A stretch of 30,249 bases of DNA from F23-D06 sp963620035 (GCA_963620035.1 CAVEXN010000027.1:1-30249), one strand, 5' to 3'; shown: positions 1 through 8,042, counted from the stretch's first letter. Notes: a model not told the origin generated them from the sequence alone. Translations and numbers: made by a program.

Positions 1-1
1 G

Positions 2-67
2 GTGGCCTGGGGCCTGTTCAACACGCTGGAGGCGGCCAATGCCATAGAGGTCCTCATAAAACATTAA
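2..67 (+). CDS. C-terminal end of an unidentified protein (partial)
   Basis: An open frame enters from the left edge and stops at TAA 65-67. Only the last 21 residues are visible, ending in NTLEAANAIEVLIKH. Codon choice looks like the neighbouring genes. The tail is too short for me to assign a family. The bases directly after the stop include AAAGCGCTCAC (66-76), which is also the left arm of the terminator at 1557-1596. This may be half of a terminator for this gene, but no matching right arm follows it here. Confidence 0.5.
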   Translation: MAWGLFNTLEAANAIEVLIKH

Positions 68-124
68 AGCGCTCACTTAAAAAATACGGCATGGACTTGA
101 ATCTATGATTTGATAATTTATGCT

Positions 125-132
125 TATCTTTG
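125..132 (+). promoter_or_regulatory. Bacteroidota -7 promoter element (TATCTTTG)
   Basis: TATCTTTG matches the Bacteroidota primary-sigma -7 consensus TAnnTTTG. A start of transcription near 138-140 would leave a leader of about 80 nt before the ATG at 218. I see no well-spaced -33 TTTG; the nearest TTG (97-99) is 25 nt upstream. Confidence 0.55.
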
Positions 133-217
133 CCCCTATGTGTTTTTTGGACTCTTTTGTGTTCTTTTAAGTTGAAGCATAGAGTAGTATTATTAACAAT
201 AACAAAAATCAGGTATT

Positions 218-1495
218 ATGAACAAGTTTAAAGAAGAAAAAGGTTTTCTCCCCAAAGTGATGCTAATCGTATGTGTATGCATTGGTATGATTGTCCTTAT
301 TCAGTCATGTGGCAATGATGGCAAGCGTTATAAGAATGTACCGGCTTCATTGCTGACAGACAAAGGTAAGTTGGAAATGGTACATTCCATCCAAGACCTG
401 AAAGACGGCAGATTCTTTTATCTGGACTACGATCAGGATTATAAGTTTCAGACCATAGCGGGAATGAATCTTACAGACAACAACAGTCTGATAAGGGCTG
501 TCTTGGGTACGCTTTGTGACACGATGCCATCTTTTGGCGAGGCCCAGTTCAAAATGGATGCGGGCTGCAGCGCATTTGCGGCAACGACCCCGGAGCAGGG
601 AGATTTCATTATGGGACGCAATTTTGATTATTCCCACGACAATGAGCCTATTGCCGTAGCAATGGTTCGCACAGCTCCAAAGGGCGGACTGAAATCGCTC
701 TGTATGGTGGACGCCTATTGGATAGGGTATCGGCAAGACCTATGGCATTGTTTTACATACGACAAGAATGTTTTTGAGGCCCGTAAGACGCAAGACTTGT
801 CCTATATAATGGCTTTCCCATATCTATTGATGGATGGTATGAATGAAGCGGGTTTTGCGGTTTCCGTACTCCATCTTGACGGAATACCCACCCAGCAGGC
901 TGGCACCGGCAAAAAGTTGACAGCAACACTTGCCATGCGTATGATGCTCGACAATGCGAGAACCGTGGACGAGGCCATTGAAATATTGAGACAGCATGAC
1001 ATGTGGATTCCGTCGGGTGATGGCAATTACCATTTTTACCTGGCAGATGCCAATGGGCGTTATGCTATCGTAGAATATGTCTATGACGAAGAGCACCGGC
1101 AGAAGATTTACATCGACGACGAGTATGAAGACGAAAATGGTAATACGCAATTCCGGCATCCGGATGTATTACCAAATACACTTGATGTAATCGAGAACAG
1201 ATGTGTCAGCAACTTCTATGTGTCTGAGACTATGGAGTGCTCTGACAAGGGTCCAATCCTTTCAAACCATGGAAAGACCCGCTATGATATGATGGACTTT
1301 GTGTTGCAGCAGAACGACAATATCCTTTCGGAGGATGCTGCCATGGATCTTCTCAATGGCGTGAGCCAAGCCGAGAATCCGGCAGAGGCCACGAGCCATA
1401 CCCAATGGTCTGTAGTGTATAATCTCTCCCAGCGCAAGGCTACGGTCTGTGTGAACAGAGACTATAAGAGTAGATTTACATTTACCTTAAAATAA
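218..1495 (+). CDS. Lipoprotein linear-amide C-N hydrolase (choloylglycine / penicillin V acylase-like Ntn hydrolase)
   Basis: Predicted N-terminal-nucleophile amidase of the family that includes bile-salt hydrolases, penicillin V acylases and C45-type acyltransferases, which cleave linear amides. The N-terminus has a hydrophobic segment (about residues 13-29) ending in a lipobox LIQSC (Cys31), so it is probably an exported lipoprotein. The likely nucleophile is Cys117 in DAGCSAF, followed by MGRNFDY (Arg134, Asp137), the MNEAGF motif at 208-213 and SNHGKTRYD with Arg355 at 349-356. The C-terminal TQWSVVYNL and the closing beta-strands are also typical. The substrate cannot be told from sequence; bile-salt hydrolase activity is only one option. 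Its own promoter lies at 125-132 and a strong terminator at 1557-1596. The long segment before Cys117 implies autoproteolytic maturation. Confidence 0.85.
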   Translation: MNKFKEEKGFLPKVMLIVCVCIGMIVLIQSCGNDGKRYKNVPASLLTDKGKLEMVHSIQDLKDGRFFYLDYDQDYKFQTIAGMNLTDNNSLIRAVLGTLCDTMPSFGEAQFKMDAGCSAFAATTPEQGDFIMGRNFDYSHDNEPIAVAMVRTAPKGGLKSLCMVDAYWIGYRQDLWHCFTYDKNVFEARKTQDLSYIMAFPYLLMDGMNEAGFAVSVLHLDGIPTQQAGTGKKLTATLAMRMMLDNARTVDEAIEILRQHDMWIPSGDGNYHFYLADANGRYAIVEYVYDEEHRQKIYIDDEYEDENGNTQFRHPDVLPNTLDVIENRCVSNFYVSETMECSDKGPILSNHGKTRYDMMDFVLQQNDNILSEDAAMDLLNGVSQAENPAEATSHTQWSVVYNLSQRKATVCVNRDYKSRFTFTLK

Positions 1496-1556
1496 GCAGA
1501 TAAGGTTGTCTATAAGTTCAACTTGGACAGTTATAACTATTAAAAGCGGGGGAAAC

Positions 1557-1596
1557 AAAAAAGCGCTCACAGACCGGTTTTCGTGAGCGCTTTTTT
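1557..1596. terminator. Strong bidirectional intrinsic terminator
   Basis: Perfect 14-bp inverted repeat (arms 1557-1570 and 1583-1596, core AGCGCTCAC/GTGAGCGCT) with a 12-nt loop. The A6 and T6 ends give a U-tract in either direction. It can end the plus-strand hydrolase transcript and the minus-strand tRNA transcript, whose last base lies 1 nt beyond the right arm. Confidence 0.9.
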
Positions 1597-1597
1597 G

Positions 1598-1674
1598 TGG
1601 TGATTCCGCTGCGACTCGAACGCAGAACCTGCTGCTTAGAAGGCAGCTGCTCTATCCAGTTGAGCTACGGAACC
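1598..1674 (-). tRNA. tRNA-Arg (UCU)
   Basis: The minus strand folds into a full cloverleaf. The 7-bp acceptor stem pairs GGTTCCG with CGGAATC (one G-T). D-stem GCTC/GAGC, anticodon stem GCTGC/GCAGC with loop CTTCTAA (anticodon TCT), T-arm CTGCG-TTCGAGT-CGCAG. Discriminator A at 1601; the 3' CCA is encoded (1600-1598). It lies 21 nt after tRNA-Pro, so the two are probably one transcript. Confidence 0.96.
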
Positions 1675-1695
1675 GACTCTTGCTGCCCTCGGCAG

Positions 1696-1770
1696 TCGGG
1701 ATAGCAAGATTCGAACTTGCGACCTCCTGCTCCCAAAGCAGGCGCGATAACCGGACTACGCTATATCCCG
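1696..1770 (-). tRNA. tRNA-Pro (UGG)
   Basis: Minus-strand cloverleaf: acceptor CGGGATA/TATCCCG, D-stem GCGT/TCGC region, anticodon stem CCTGC/GCAGG with loop TTTGGGA (anticodon TGG), T-arm GCAAG-TTCGAAT-CTTGC, discriminator A at 1696. CCA is not encoded (the next bases read CTG), unlike the neighbouring tRNA-Arg. A TAnnTTTG element lies 14 nt upstream at 1784-1791. Confidence 0.96.
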
Positions 1771-1783
1771 TTTCAAGCGAGGG

Positions 1784-1791
1784 CAAAAGTA
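1784..1791 (-). promoter_or_regulatory. -7 promoter element for the tRNA-Pro/tRNA-Arg transcript (TACTTTTG)
   Basis: On the minus strand the bases read TACTTTTG, a match to TAnnTTTG, 14 nt before the first base of tRNA-Pro. This fits a start of transcription a few nucleotides upstream of the mature 5' end. No clear -33 box. The rest of 1792-1982 is AT-rich and shows no gene I can support. Confidence 0.6.
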
Positions 1792-1982
1792 CACTTTTTT
1801 CCCATTAAATCAGAATGTGCTCTCTTTTTTTGGATTAAGGTGATTAAATGTCAGAAAATCAATTTATTGTATGGTGTGATGTTATGTTTTCATTGTGATG
1901 TGGGCCGCAGATAATTCGTTGTCGGACGGTTCAGACAGTCAGACTTGAGCCGAAAAACTGCATAAGTGCAACATAAATTTCT

Positions 1983-1990
1983 TATCTTTG
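1983..1990 (+). promoter_or_regulatory. -7 promoter element for the glycosyltransferase-kamD unit (TATCTTTG)
   Basis: TATCTTTG 38 nt upstream of the ATG at 2029. It is the only promoter-like element before both the glycosyltransferase and kamD, which are 32 nt apart. A -33 TTTG at the usual spacing is not evident. Confidence 0.6.
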
Positions 1991-2028
1991 CGCGCTTTTT
2001 GGTGGTTTTTCAATCGTGATAGGTGATA

Positions 2029-2781
2029 ATGCTCAAGAACAAGAAAATATGTGTTGTGCTTCCGGCTTACAATGCGGAACGGACCTTGCCGCAGACGTAC
2101 AGTGAAATCCCGCCCGGCATCGTTGACGAGGTGGTGCTGGTGGATGACCATTCCACAGACAAGACGATTGAAACTGCCCGGGCACTCGGCATCCGCCATA
2201 TCATCAGCCATGACGAGAACAAAGGCTATGGGGCCAACCAGAAGACGTGCTACGGCAAGGCACTGTCGTTAGGCGCCGACATTGTGGTGATGCTCCACCC
2301 CGACTACCAGTACACCCCGAAATTGCTTGAGTCGATGGTCGCGCTTATCGCAAATGGTGTTTACCCTGTCGTGCTGGGCTCGCGTATCCTCGGCAACGGG
2401 GCTCTAAAGGGCGGCATGCCCAGATACAAGTACTTCTTCAACCGCTGCCTGACTTTTGCACAGAATGTCCTGCTGAACCAGAAACTATCAGAATACCATA
2501 CAGGTTATAGGGCTTTCTCCAGCGACGTGCTCCGCAACATCAACTTTATGGCCGACACCGACGGTTTTGTCTTCGACAACCAGATGCTGGCACAGATCCT
2601 CTTTGCAGGATACGAAATAGCCGAGATGACCTGCCCCACCAAGTATTTCCCGGAAGCCTCGTCCATAAACTTTCCCGAAAGTCTCCGGTACGGGCTGGGC
2701 GTATTGAAAACCTCTTTTCAATACCGTCTGCAGAAATGGCATCTGGCTGATTTTGAATTGTTCAGAAAAATACAATCTTAA
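2029..2781 (+). CDS. Family 2 glycosyltransferase (dolichyl-phosphate-mannose-synthase-like, no membrane segment)
   Basis: Predicted cytoplasmic GT-A glycosyltransferase that transfers a sugar from a nucleotide donor to a lipid or glycan acceptor. Seen in order: VVLPAYNAERTLP at the N-terminus, VLVDDHSTDKT (the donor-binding Asp pair), HDENKGYGANQKT, and VVMLHPDYQY at the place of the usual DxD-type metal site. YHTGYRAFS lies near residue 160. It is about 250 residues long and lacks the C-terminal membrane helices of GtrB/ArnC-type enzymes. I chose ATG 2029; an in-frame GTG at 2023 would add only two residues. It sits 32 nt before kamD and is probably co-transcribed, although no functional link to lysine breakdown is known. 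The substrate cannot be assigned. Confidence 0.88.
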   Translation: MLKNKKICVVLPAYNAERTLPQTYSEIPPGIVDEVVLVDDHSTDKTIETARALGIRHIISHDENKGYGANQKTCYGKALSLGADIVVMLHPDYQYTPKLLESMVALIANGVYPVVLGSRILGNGALKGGMPRYKYFFNRCLTFAQNVLLNQKLSEYHTGYRAFSSDVLRNINFMADTDGFVFDNQMLAQILFAGYEIAEMTCPTKYFPEASSINFPESLRYGLGVLKTSFQYRLQKWHLADFELFRKIQS

Positions 2782-2813
2782 CATAGTTCATAACAAAAAA
2801 ACAGATATCATCA

Positions 2814-4370
2814 ATGAATAAAAGTAAATTAGGACTTGACTTTGCGCAGGTGGAGACTGCGAAACAGTTGGCCAAGAGCATTGCCGGCCAAGTGCAGGAA
2901 TTTGTGGACTCATATACCACGGTGTCGGTGGAACGCACATTGTGTCGCCTTGTCGGCATTGACGGGGTGGACGCCAACGGCGTGCCGCTCCCGAACAGGG
3001 TGGTCGATGCCGTGCTCGACAAGGGCGTGCTCAACCAGGGCGTGCTCTACTTCACCGGAAATGCCGTCCTTGAGACCAAGGCGGACCCGCAGGAAATTGC
3101 CGAGCGCATCTCGCGCGACGAACTCGACATCACGGCGCTGAAGCTTCATCCGCTTGCGGACATCCAGACCGCCATCCAACCTTACATTGAGGCCACGCTT
3201 GCCCGCATCAAAGGCAATGTGGCTAAGCGCAACGAGTATCTGTCAACTATCGGCGAGGGACCGAAACCCTACATCTACGTCATTGTAGCCACCGGCAACA
3301 TCTACGAGGATGTGGTGCAAGCGCAGGCCGCAGCCCGGCAGGGCGCCGACATCATTGCCGTGATCCGTACCACGGGGCAGAGCCTGCTCGACTATGTGCC
3401 CTACGGCGCCACGACCGAAGGCTTCGGCGGCACGTTCGCCACGCAGGAGAACTTCCGCATCATGCGCAAGGCCCTCGACGAGGTCGGCGAGGAGGTGGGT
3501 CGCTATATCCGCCTTTGCAACTATTGTTCCGGTCTCTGTATGCCCGAAATCGCCGCCATGGGCGCCCTCGAACGCCTCGATGTGATGTTGAACGATGCCC
3601 TCTATGGCATCCTCTTCCGTGACATCAACCCGCAACGGACTCTCGTTGACCAGTACTTCTCCCGCGTCATCAACGGCTACGCCGGCGTTATCATTAACAC
3701 GGGCGAGGACAACTACCTCACCACCGCAGACGCCGTTGAGGCCGCCCATACCGTGCTGGCTTCTGACCTCATCAACGAACAACTGGCCCTCATGGCTGCC
3801 CTGCCCGAAGAGCAGATGGGACTCGGCCACGCTTTTGAGATGGACCCGATGCTCGAAAACGGATTCCTCCTCGAACTGGCCCAAGCCCAGATGACCCGCG
3901 AAATCTTCCCCAAGGCAACCTTGAAATATATGCCGCCTACAAAATTCATGACCGGCAATATCTTCAGGGGACATATCCAGGACGCCCTCTTCAACATGAT
4001 TGGCATCTGGACACACCAGGGCATACAGTTGCTCGGGATGCCTACCGAAGCTATCCACACCCCGTTCATGAGCGACCGCTATCTCTCCATCGAGAACGCC
4101 CGCTATATTTTCAACGATATGAAGAGCATCGGCGATGAGATGGAATTCCGCGAGGACGGTATCTGCCGCAAACGCGCCCACACGGTACTCAACAATACCA
4201 TCGACCTGCTCAAGGAAATTGAAGTCGAGGGGCTTTTCACCGCACTCGAAAAAGGCATCTTCGGTGACGTGAAGCGACCGATGAACGGCGGGAAGGGACT
4301 GTCCGGCGTAGTGACCAAAGGCGAGAACTACTTCAACCCGTTCATTCAGCTCATGAAAGACCGGAAGTAG
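2814..4370 (+). CDS. kamD: Lysine 5,6-aminomutase alpha subunit
   Basis: KamD is the large (TIM-barrel) subunit of the adenosylcobalamin- and PLP-dependent enzyme that moves the terminal amino group of beta-lysine or D-lysine to C5, a step of lysine fermentation. The 518 residues match the usual length. The stretch RTTGQSLLDYVPYGATTEGF (about residues 187-206), the following GGTFATQENFRIMRKALDE, and MPPTKFMTGNIFRGHIQDAL late in the chain are characteristic of the family. The partner KamE, which binds cobalamin and supplies the PLP-binding lysine, is not next to it and not in this window; in many genomes kamD and kamE are adjacent. It is followed by an intrinsic terminator. The dehydrogenase Kdd of the same pathway lies at 14092-15135. 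Confidence 0.93.
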   Translation: MNKSKLGLDFAQVETAKQLAKSIAGQVQEFVDSYTTVSVERTLCRLVGIDGVDANGVPLPNRVVDAVLDKGVLNQGVLYFTGNAVLETKADPQEIAERISRDELDITALKLHPLADIQTAIQPYIEATLARIKGNVAKRNEYLSTIGEGPKPYIYVIVATGNIYEDVVQAQAAARQGADIIAVIRTTGQSLLDYVPYGATTEGFGGTFATQENFRIMRKALDEVGEEVGRYIRLCNYCSGLCMPEIAAMGALERLDVMLNDALYGILFRDINPQRTLVDQYFSRVINGYAGVIINTGEDNYLTTADAVEAAHTVLASDLINEQLALMAALPEEQMGLGHAFEMDPMLENGFLLELAQAQMTREIFPKATLKYMPPTKFMTGNIFRGHIQDALFNMIGIWTHQGIQLLGMPTEAIHTPFMSDRYLSIENARYIFNDMKSIGDEMEFREDGICRKRAHTVLNNTIDLLKEIEVEGLFTALEKGIFGDVKRPMNGGKGLSGVVTKGENYFNPFIQLMKDRK

Positions 4371-4382
4371 CCGAACCCGGAG

Positions 4383-4412
4383 AAAGGGAGATTATGCACT
4401 TCCCTTTTTTTT
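4383..4412 (+). terminator. Intrinsic terminator after kamD
   Basis: Stem AAAGGGA (4383-4389) / TCCCTTT (4401-4407) with an 11-nt loop, running into eight or more T. It lies 13 nt after the kamD stop and directly before the next promoter element at 4414. Confidence 0.7.
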
Positions 4413-4413
4413 G

Positions 4414-4421
4414 TATTTTTG
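4414..4421 (+). promoter_or_regulatory. -7 promoter element for the PSP1-gldH operon (TATTTTTG)
   Basis: TATTTTTG fits TAnnTTTG and lies 32 nt before the ATG at 4454, immediately downstream of the kamD terminator. It therefore likely starts a new unit. Confidence 0.6.
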
Positions 4422-4453
4422 CCGTCTTTTAACCTCACGCTGAAAGGATATAA

Positions 4454-5911
4454 ATGGAAAAGAAATCTGAGAAAAAACAAAATAGCCAACGCAGATACCG
4501 TAATCATCACAATACTCAAAATAGATCAACAAAGAATAAAGAAAAAGAGGCGACAATAACGGGAGAAGGCGAAGATGGCGAAAGAACAGCGGAGACAGTG
4601 TCTCCCGCGGAACAGCCGGAACAAAACTTGTCTGACCAGACAACGGAAGCGTTCGACCACGACGCTCCGTCCGCCGAAGACATAAAGGCAGAACTGGAGT
4701 CGCGGAAAGGCCTCAGGAAAAAAGTGGCCCACGATGATGTGGACCACACACAGGCGGAAGATTGGGAAAAGTATCTCGATTTGGATATCCGCACGGGATT
4801 GTCTCCGGAGTCTGAGAAGATTTCGAAGAATATATTCCTTACCCGTGGGCTTTCAGACACACCGGACCCGGAGAGCACACATTGCGAACAGTATCACTAC
4901 AATGCCTGCAAGCTGCCCACCTACAATTGGATGGACAAACTCGACATCTCGCTCGACTATCTTGAGTTCCCGATTGCCGAAGTGCGCTTCAAGAACAGCC
5001 ACAAGGATTTCTTCCTGCTGCCGCAAGAGGGAGTGTACCATGTGGGCGACATTGTGGCCGTAGAGGCAAATTCCGGTCACGACATCGGCATCATTTCGAT
5101 GTTGGGCATCCAGGTGCAACGGCAGATGGAAAACAGACATGTACATCCCGAGCAGGTGACCAGGAAACTCTATCGAACTGCGCGCTATGCCGATATCGAA
5201 GAGTGGATAGCTACGGTGAGCCTCGAACATGACACGATGTTGCGCTCCCGCTATACGGCCTGGGACCTGAACCTGAAAATGAAGGTGAACGATGTGGAGT
5301 ATCAAGGCGATGGCACGAAAGCCATTTTCTATTATTCTGCAGAAGAGCGTGTCGATTTCCGCGAACTGATTAAGATATTGGCCGAACAGTTTCACATCCG
5401 CATCGAGATGCGTCAGATCGGCGTAAGGCAGGAGGCTGCCCGGTTGGGCGGTCTGGGATCCTGCGGCCGCGAACTCTGCTGCTCGTCGTGGCTCACCAAT
5501 TTCCAGTCTGTCTCTACCTCCACGGCACGTACCCAGCAATTGTCGCTGAACCCCCAGAAACTGGCAGGTATGTGCGGCAAACTGAAATGCTGCCTCAATT
5601 TTGAACAGGAAACCTATCAGCAGGAACTTAAAGAGTTCCCCTCATCGAATGTACGGCTCAAAACAAAAAAAGGCACCGGCATCTATAACAAGATTGACAT
5701 TTTCAAGAGGATCGTATGGTATTCTTATTACGATGACCCCTCTACGATATTCGCCCTTCCGCTCGACAAGGTGAAACAGATCATCAAGATGAATGAAAAC
5801 GGCAAGACGCCTGATACGCTCGAAGAGTTCGCCAGCGTGAACCAGAAGAAGATGGATGAGGACAACGGCGGGTACAGCATGGACGAATTGAAACATATAG
5901 CCGATTCGTGA
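4454..5911 (+). CDS. PSP1-domain protein, RicT (YaaT)-like
   Basis: The first 80 residues are charged and low-complexity (Lys/Glu/Asn/Gln-rich), a lineage-specific extension. The PSP1 core follows: residues about 175-200 carry VRFKNSHKDFFLLP, then the cysteine cluster GSCGRELCCSSW (Cys337, Cys342, Cys343) and MCGKLKCCLNFE (Cys374, Cys379, Cys380). In Bacillus subtilis the homologue RicT (YaaT) is part of the Fe-S-containing RicA/RicF/RicT complex that acts with RNase Y on mRNA maturation. Bacteroidota copies are not well studied and partners RicA/RicF are not seen here. The gene is 4 nt upstream of gldH, a pairing I know as recurrent in Bacteroidota. Its role is inferred only by family. Confidence 0.88.
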   Translation: MEKKSEKKQNSQRRYRNHHNTQNRSTKNKEKEATITGEGEDGERTAETVSPAEQPEQNLSDQTTEAFDHDAPSAEDIKAELESRKGLRKKVAHDDVDHTQAEDWEKYLDLDIRTGLSPESEKISKNIFLTRGLSDTPDPESTHCEQYHYNACKLPTYNWMDKLDISLDYLEFPIAEVRFKNSHKDFFLLPQEGVYHVGDIVAVEANSGHDIGIISMLGIQVQRQMENRHVHPEQVTRKLYRTARYADIEEWIATVSLEHDTMLRSRYTAWDLNLKMKVNDVEYQGDGTKAIFYYSAEERVDFRELIKILAEQFHIRIEMRQIGVRQEAARLGGLGSCGRELCCSSWLTNFQSVSTSTARTQQLSLNPQKLAGMCGKLKCCLNFEQETYQQELKEFPSSNVRLKTKKGTGIYNKIDIFKRIVWYSYYDDPSTIFALPLDKVKQIIKMNENGKTPDTLEEFASVNQKKMDEDNGGYSMDELKHIADS

Positions 5912-5915
5912 AACC

Positions 5916-6410
5916 ATGAGGGACAAGATAGACAGACAACTCCCAAGAAAACGGTCCCCGTTGTTCGCAATGCTTGTCTTGACACTCTGCGGCTGCGGTG
6001 GCAATGCCTTTTACCGCGACATCAAGCCATTGCCTGATGAGAAATGGAACATCGCAGAACCGCTTTCCTTTTCCATTGACATTCCCGACTCGTCCGTCTA
6101 TTACGACTTCTATATCAATCTCCGCAACACGACGGACTTTGAGACCCAGAATTTCTATGTCTTCATGCAGACACAATATCCGGACGGCCATAGCGAACAG
6201 GATACGCTAGGCTTTGTCTTGTGCGATAAGTTCGGAAAGTGGACCGGCAAGGGCAAAGGACGCATCAAGGACAACAAGTTCCTTTTCCAGCCCAACGTGA
6301 GATTCCCCTTTTCGGGCATCTATTCTTTCACGGTCACGCAAGGCATGCGGCAAGAGACAGTGAAAGGCGTGTCCGACTTCGGCATCACGCTTGAAAAGAG
6401 GAGCAAATAA
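5916..6410 (+). CDS. gldH: Gliding-motility / T9SS-associated lipoprotein GldH
   Basis: 164 residues with a short hydrophobic N-terminus ending in LCGCG (Cys25/Cys27), consistent with a lipoprotein signal although preceded by an unusually long basic stretch of about 15 residues. The body is all beta-type sequence with SSVYYDFYINLRNTTDFETQ and FPFSGIYSFTVTQGMR, typical of GldH. GldH was found as a protein needed for gliding in Flavobacterium johnsoniae and is widespread in Bacteroidota, including non-gliding members; its molecular function is unknown. It starts 4 nt after the PSP1 gene and is surely co-transcribed. Its presence fits the T9SS substrate encoded at 21014-29845. It ends 20 nt from the convergent DUF4301 gene. 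Confidence 0.88.
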   Translation: MRDKIDRQLPRKRSPLFAMLVLTLCGCGGNAFYRDIKPLPDEKWNIAEPLSFSIDIPDSSVYYDFYINLRNTTDFETQNFYVFMQTQYPDGHSEQDTLGFVLCDKFGKWTGKGKGRIKDNKFLFQPNVRFPFSGIYSFTVTQGMRQETVKGVSDFGITLEKRSK

Positions 6411-6430
6411 AAGGCGTGTCCCCAGGTTTT

Positions 6431-7918
6431 TTAGCGGTTCCGCAGGTTGAAAACCGTCTTTACGGGATTGAAGGTCTTGGCCGGCACTTCCACGAATATG
6501 GTAATCCAGTTGCTCATGGCGCCGTTCCAAAGTCCCGGAAGTTCCATAGCCCGTATGGTGTTGCTGCCGACACTTTTGGAGGAGATGAAGCCGGTGGCAG
6601 GGTCAATGTATTTCAGCAAGTCAAAGGCTTTTCCCTTATAGTCTTTCAGCGCACAGACCATATCCACGGGATTGAAGTGGGTTGACAGTTTAATCATCTG
6701 TTCCTGTTCGGGGTCGGATTTGTCGATTTGGGAGGATTCCACAATTTGAAGCGATATGTCGCCCTCTTCGTTGCATACCCAGAATGGCCCTCCGCCGGGT
6801 TCGCCTTCGTTTTTCACCATGCCGCACACGCGCAACGGGCGGTTCAGTTTTTGGTACAGTGTTTCCGCCGAGAAATCCCCGTCCAATGAAATCATCAGTT
6901 CTGTCTCGGCAAAGTCCAGCATCTCGCAAAGCATCATATTGTCCGGTTCCCCGTTCTCGAGGATGTGCAGATATTGGAACAGGCGGTTCTGCAACTGCAG
7001 CATATAGGTGGCCAGGGCTTTCTTGTAGGTCACGGTGGTCTCAATGTCGCGCTCGGGCACTACATTGTCGATGTTCTTGATGAATACAAGGTCGCCGTCG
7101 AGACTGTTGAGGTTGTGTATCAGTGCGCCGTGCCCGCCGGGGCGGAAGAGCAACTGCCCGTTTTCGTCACGGAAAAGAGTGTTGTTGGGATTCACGGCTA
7201 TCGTGTCGGTTGACGGATCCTGCACGGAAAAGTCAATGGTATATTTGATGCGGTACCGTTCTTCATAATAGGGCGTCGTTTTTTCAACAAACGCTTCAAA
7301 TTCGCTTCTGTGCTGCGGTGACACGGTGAAGTGCAGGTGGCAATGTCCTTCGACGGCAGCATAGTGCGCCGCCTCTACCAGATGCTCCTCGAGTGCGGTG
7401 CGCGTGCGGTCGGCATAGCGGTGGAAAGGCAGCAGCCCTTTCGGACACGAGCTGTAATTGAGTCCGCCGGGCTGCAACAGGCAGTTGAGAATGAGTTCAA
7501 CGTTGCCGTTACTGATCTCTTGGTCCAGCCGATGACCGGTCTTGGCAAGTTCCCTGTCCAATGCTTCGTAGAACGGATATTGCGGAAGGTCTTCCAGAAA
7601 CTGCAAAGCCTTGCGGCGTCTCTCTTCCGACTTGTCTGTGAGAAAGAGATAAAGGTCTTTGAACATCCGCGAGGCGGCACCCGAGGCGGGTACGAACTTC
7701 ACCGCTTTCTTGCCGGAAACCATATCGATATAGTCGGCGGCGAGTTCTTCAATCTCGTCATCGTCTAACTTGAGGATTCCGTCGCCGAGAACGGCAGGAC
7801 GGTCTATGTCGGCATATCCGAAGCCCTTTCTGAAAAGTTCAAGTTGCTGCTCTACCTGCTTAGGCGTGCTGCCCCTTTGCTGCAGGAATGCCAGGTCTGA
7901 AGGTGTAAATGGGGTCAT
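6431..7918 (-). CDS. DUF4301 family protein (possible nucleotidyltransferase fold)
   Basis: Cytoplasmic protein of 495 residues typical of the Bacteroidota family DUF4301; no experimentally known function that I am aware of. Conserved-looking motifs appear in this order: KFVPASGAASRMFKDL (74-89), PKGLLPFHRY (159-168), GHCHLHFTVSPQH (191-203), LFRPGGHGALIHNLN (257-271) and IKNIDNV (280-286). The order resembles the sugar-nucleotide pyrophosphorylase scheme (glycine-rich loop with Arg, PKG, GGHG/GGNG, VDN), so a nucleotidyltransferase-like fold is plausible, but this is inference. It has its own promoter element (7944-7951), divergent from the metallo-hydrolase operon. Confidence 0.85.
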   Translation of the reverse strand: MTPFTPSDLAFLQQRGSTPKQVEQQLELFRKGFGYADIDRPAVLGDGILKLDDDEIEELAADYIDMVSGKKAVKFVPASGAASRMFKDLYLFLTDKSEERRRKALQFLEDLPQYPFYEALDRELAKTGHRLDQEISNGNVELILNCLLQPGGLNYSSCPKGLLPFHRYADRTRTALEEHLVEAAHYAAVEGHCHLHFTVSPQHRSEFEAFVEKTTPYYEERYRIKYTIDFSVQDPSTDTIAVNPNNTLFRDENGQLLFRPGGHGALIHNLNSLDGDLVFIKNIDNVVPERDIETTVTYKKALATYMLQLQNRLFQYLHILENGEPDNMMLCEMLDFAETELMISLDGDFSAETLYQKLNRPLRVCGMVKNEGEPGGGPFWVCNEEGDISLQIVESSQIDKSDPEQEQMIKLSTHFNPVDMVCALKDYKGKAFDLLKYIDPATGFISSKSVGSNTIRAMELPGLWNGAMSNWITIFVEVPAKTFNPVKTVFNLRNR

Positions 7919-7943
7919 TGCTTTCGATTATATAATTGGAGAG

Positions 7944-7951
7944 CAAAAATA
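7944..7951 (-). promoter_or_regulatory. -7 promoter element for the DUF4301 gene (TATTTTTG)
   Basis: Minus-strand TATTTTTG 25 nt upstream of the ATG at 7918. It forms a divergent pair with the plus-strand element at 8043-8050. Confidence 0.6.
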
Positions 7952-7992
7952 CAAAAAACGGCCAATCTCCCCGGTCTCCCGCGGATGGTTTA

Positions 7993-8014
7993 AAACGATA
8001 AAAAAATATCGTTT
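7993..8014. promoter_or_regulatory. Palindrome in a divergent promoter region (possible operator)
   Basis: Perfect 8-bp inverted repeat AAACGATA (7993-8000) / TATCGTTT (8007-8014) with an A6 spacer. It lies about midway between the divergent -7 elements at 7944-7951 (minus) and 8043-8050 (plus), where a repressor or activator could affect both. No regulator gene is nearby, so this is only a candidate site. Confidence 0.4.
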
Positions 8015-8042
8015 CGGAAAGTGGGGAATAATCTCTTTTTTG

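Noticed and set aside
1717..1914. 65-codon plus-strand frame
   Set aside because: It runs through tRNA-Pro in antisense and through an AT-rich spacer; no coding character.
3243..4181. 312-codon open frame antisense to kamD
   Set aside because: It is a by-product of codon bias in a well-identified gene; the translation has no recognisable motif, promoter or start context.
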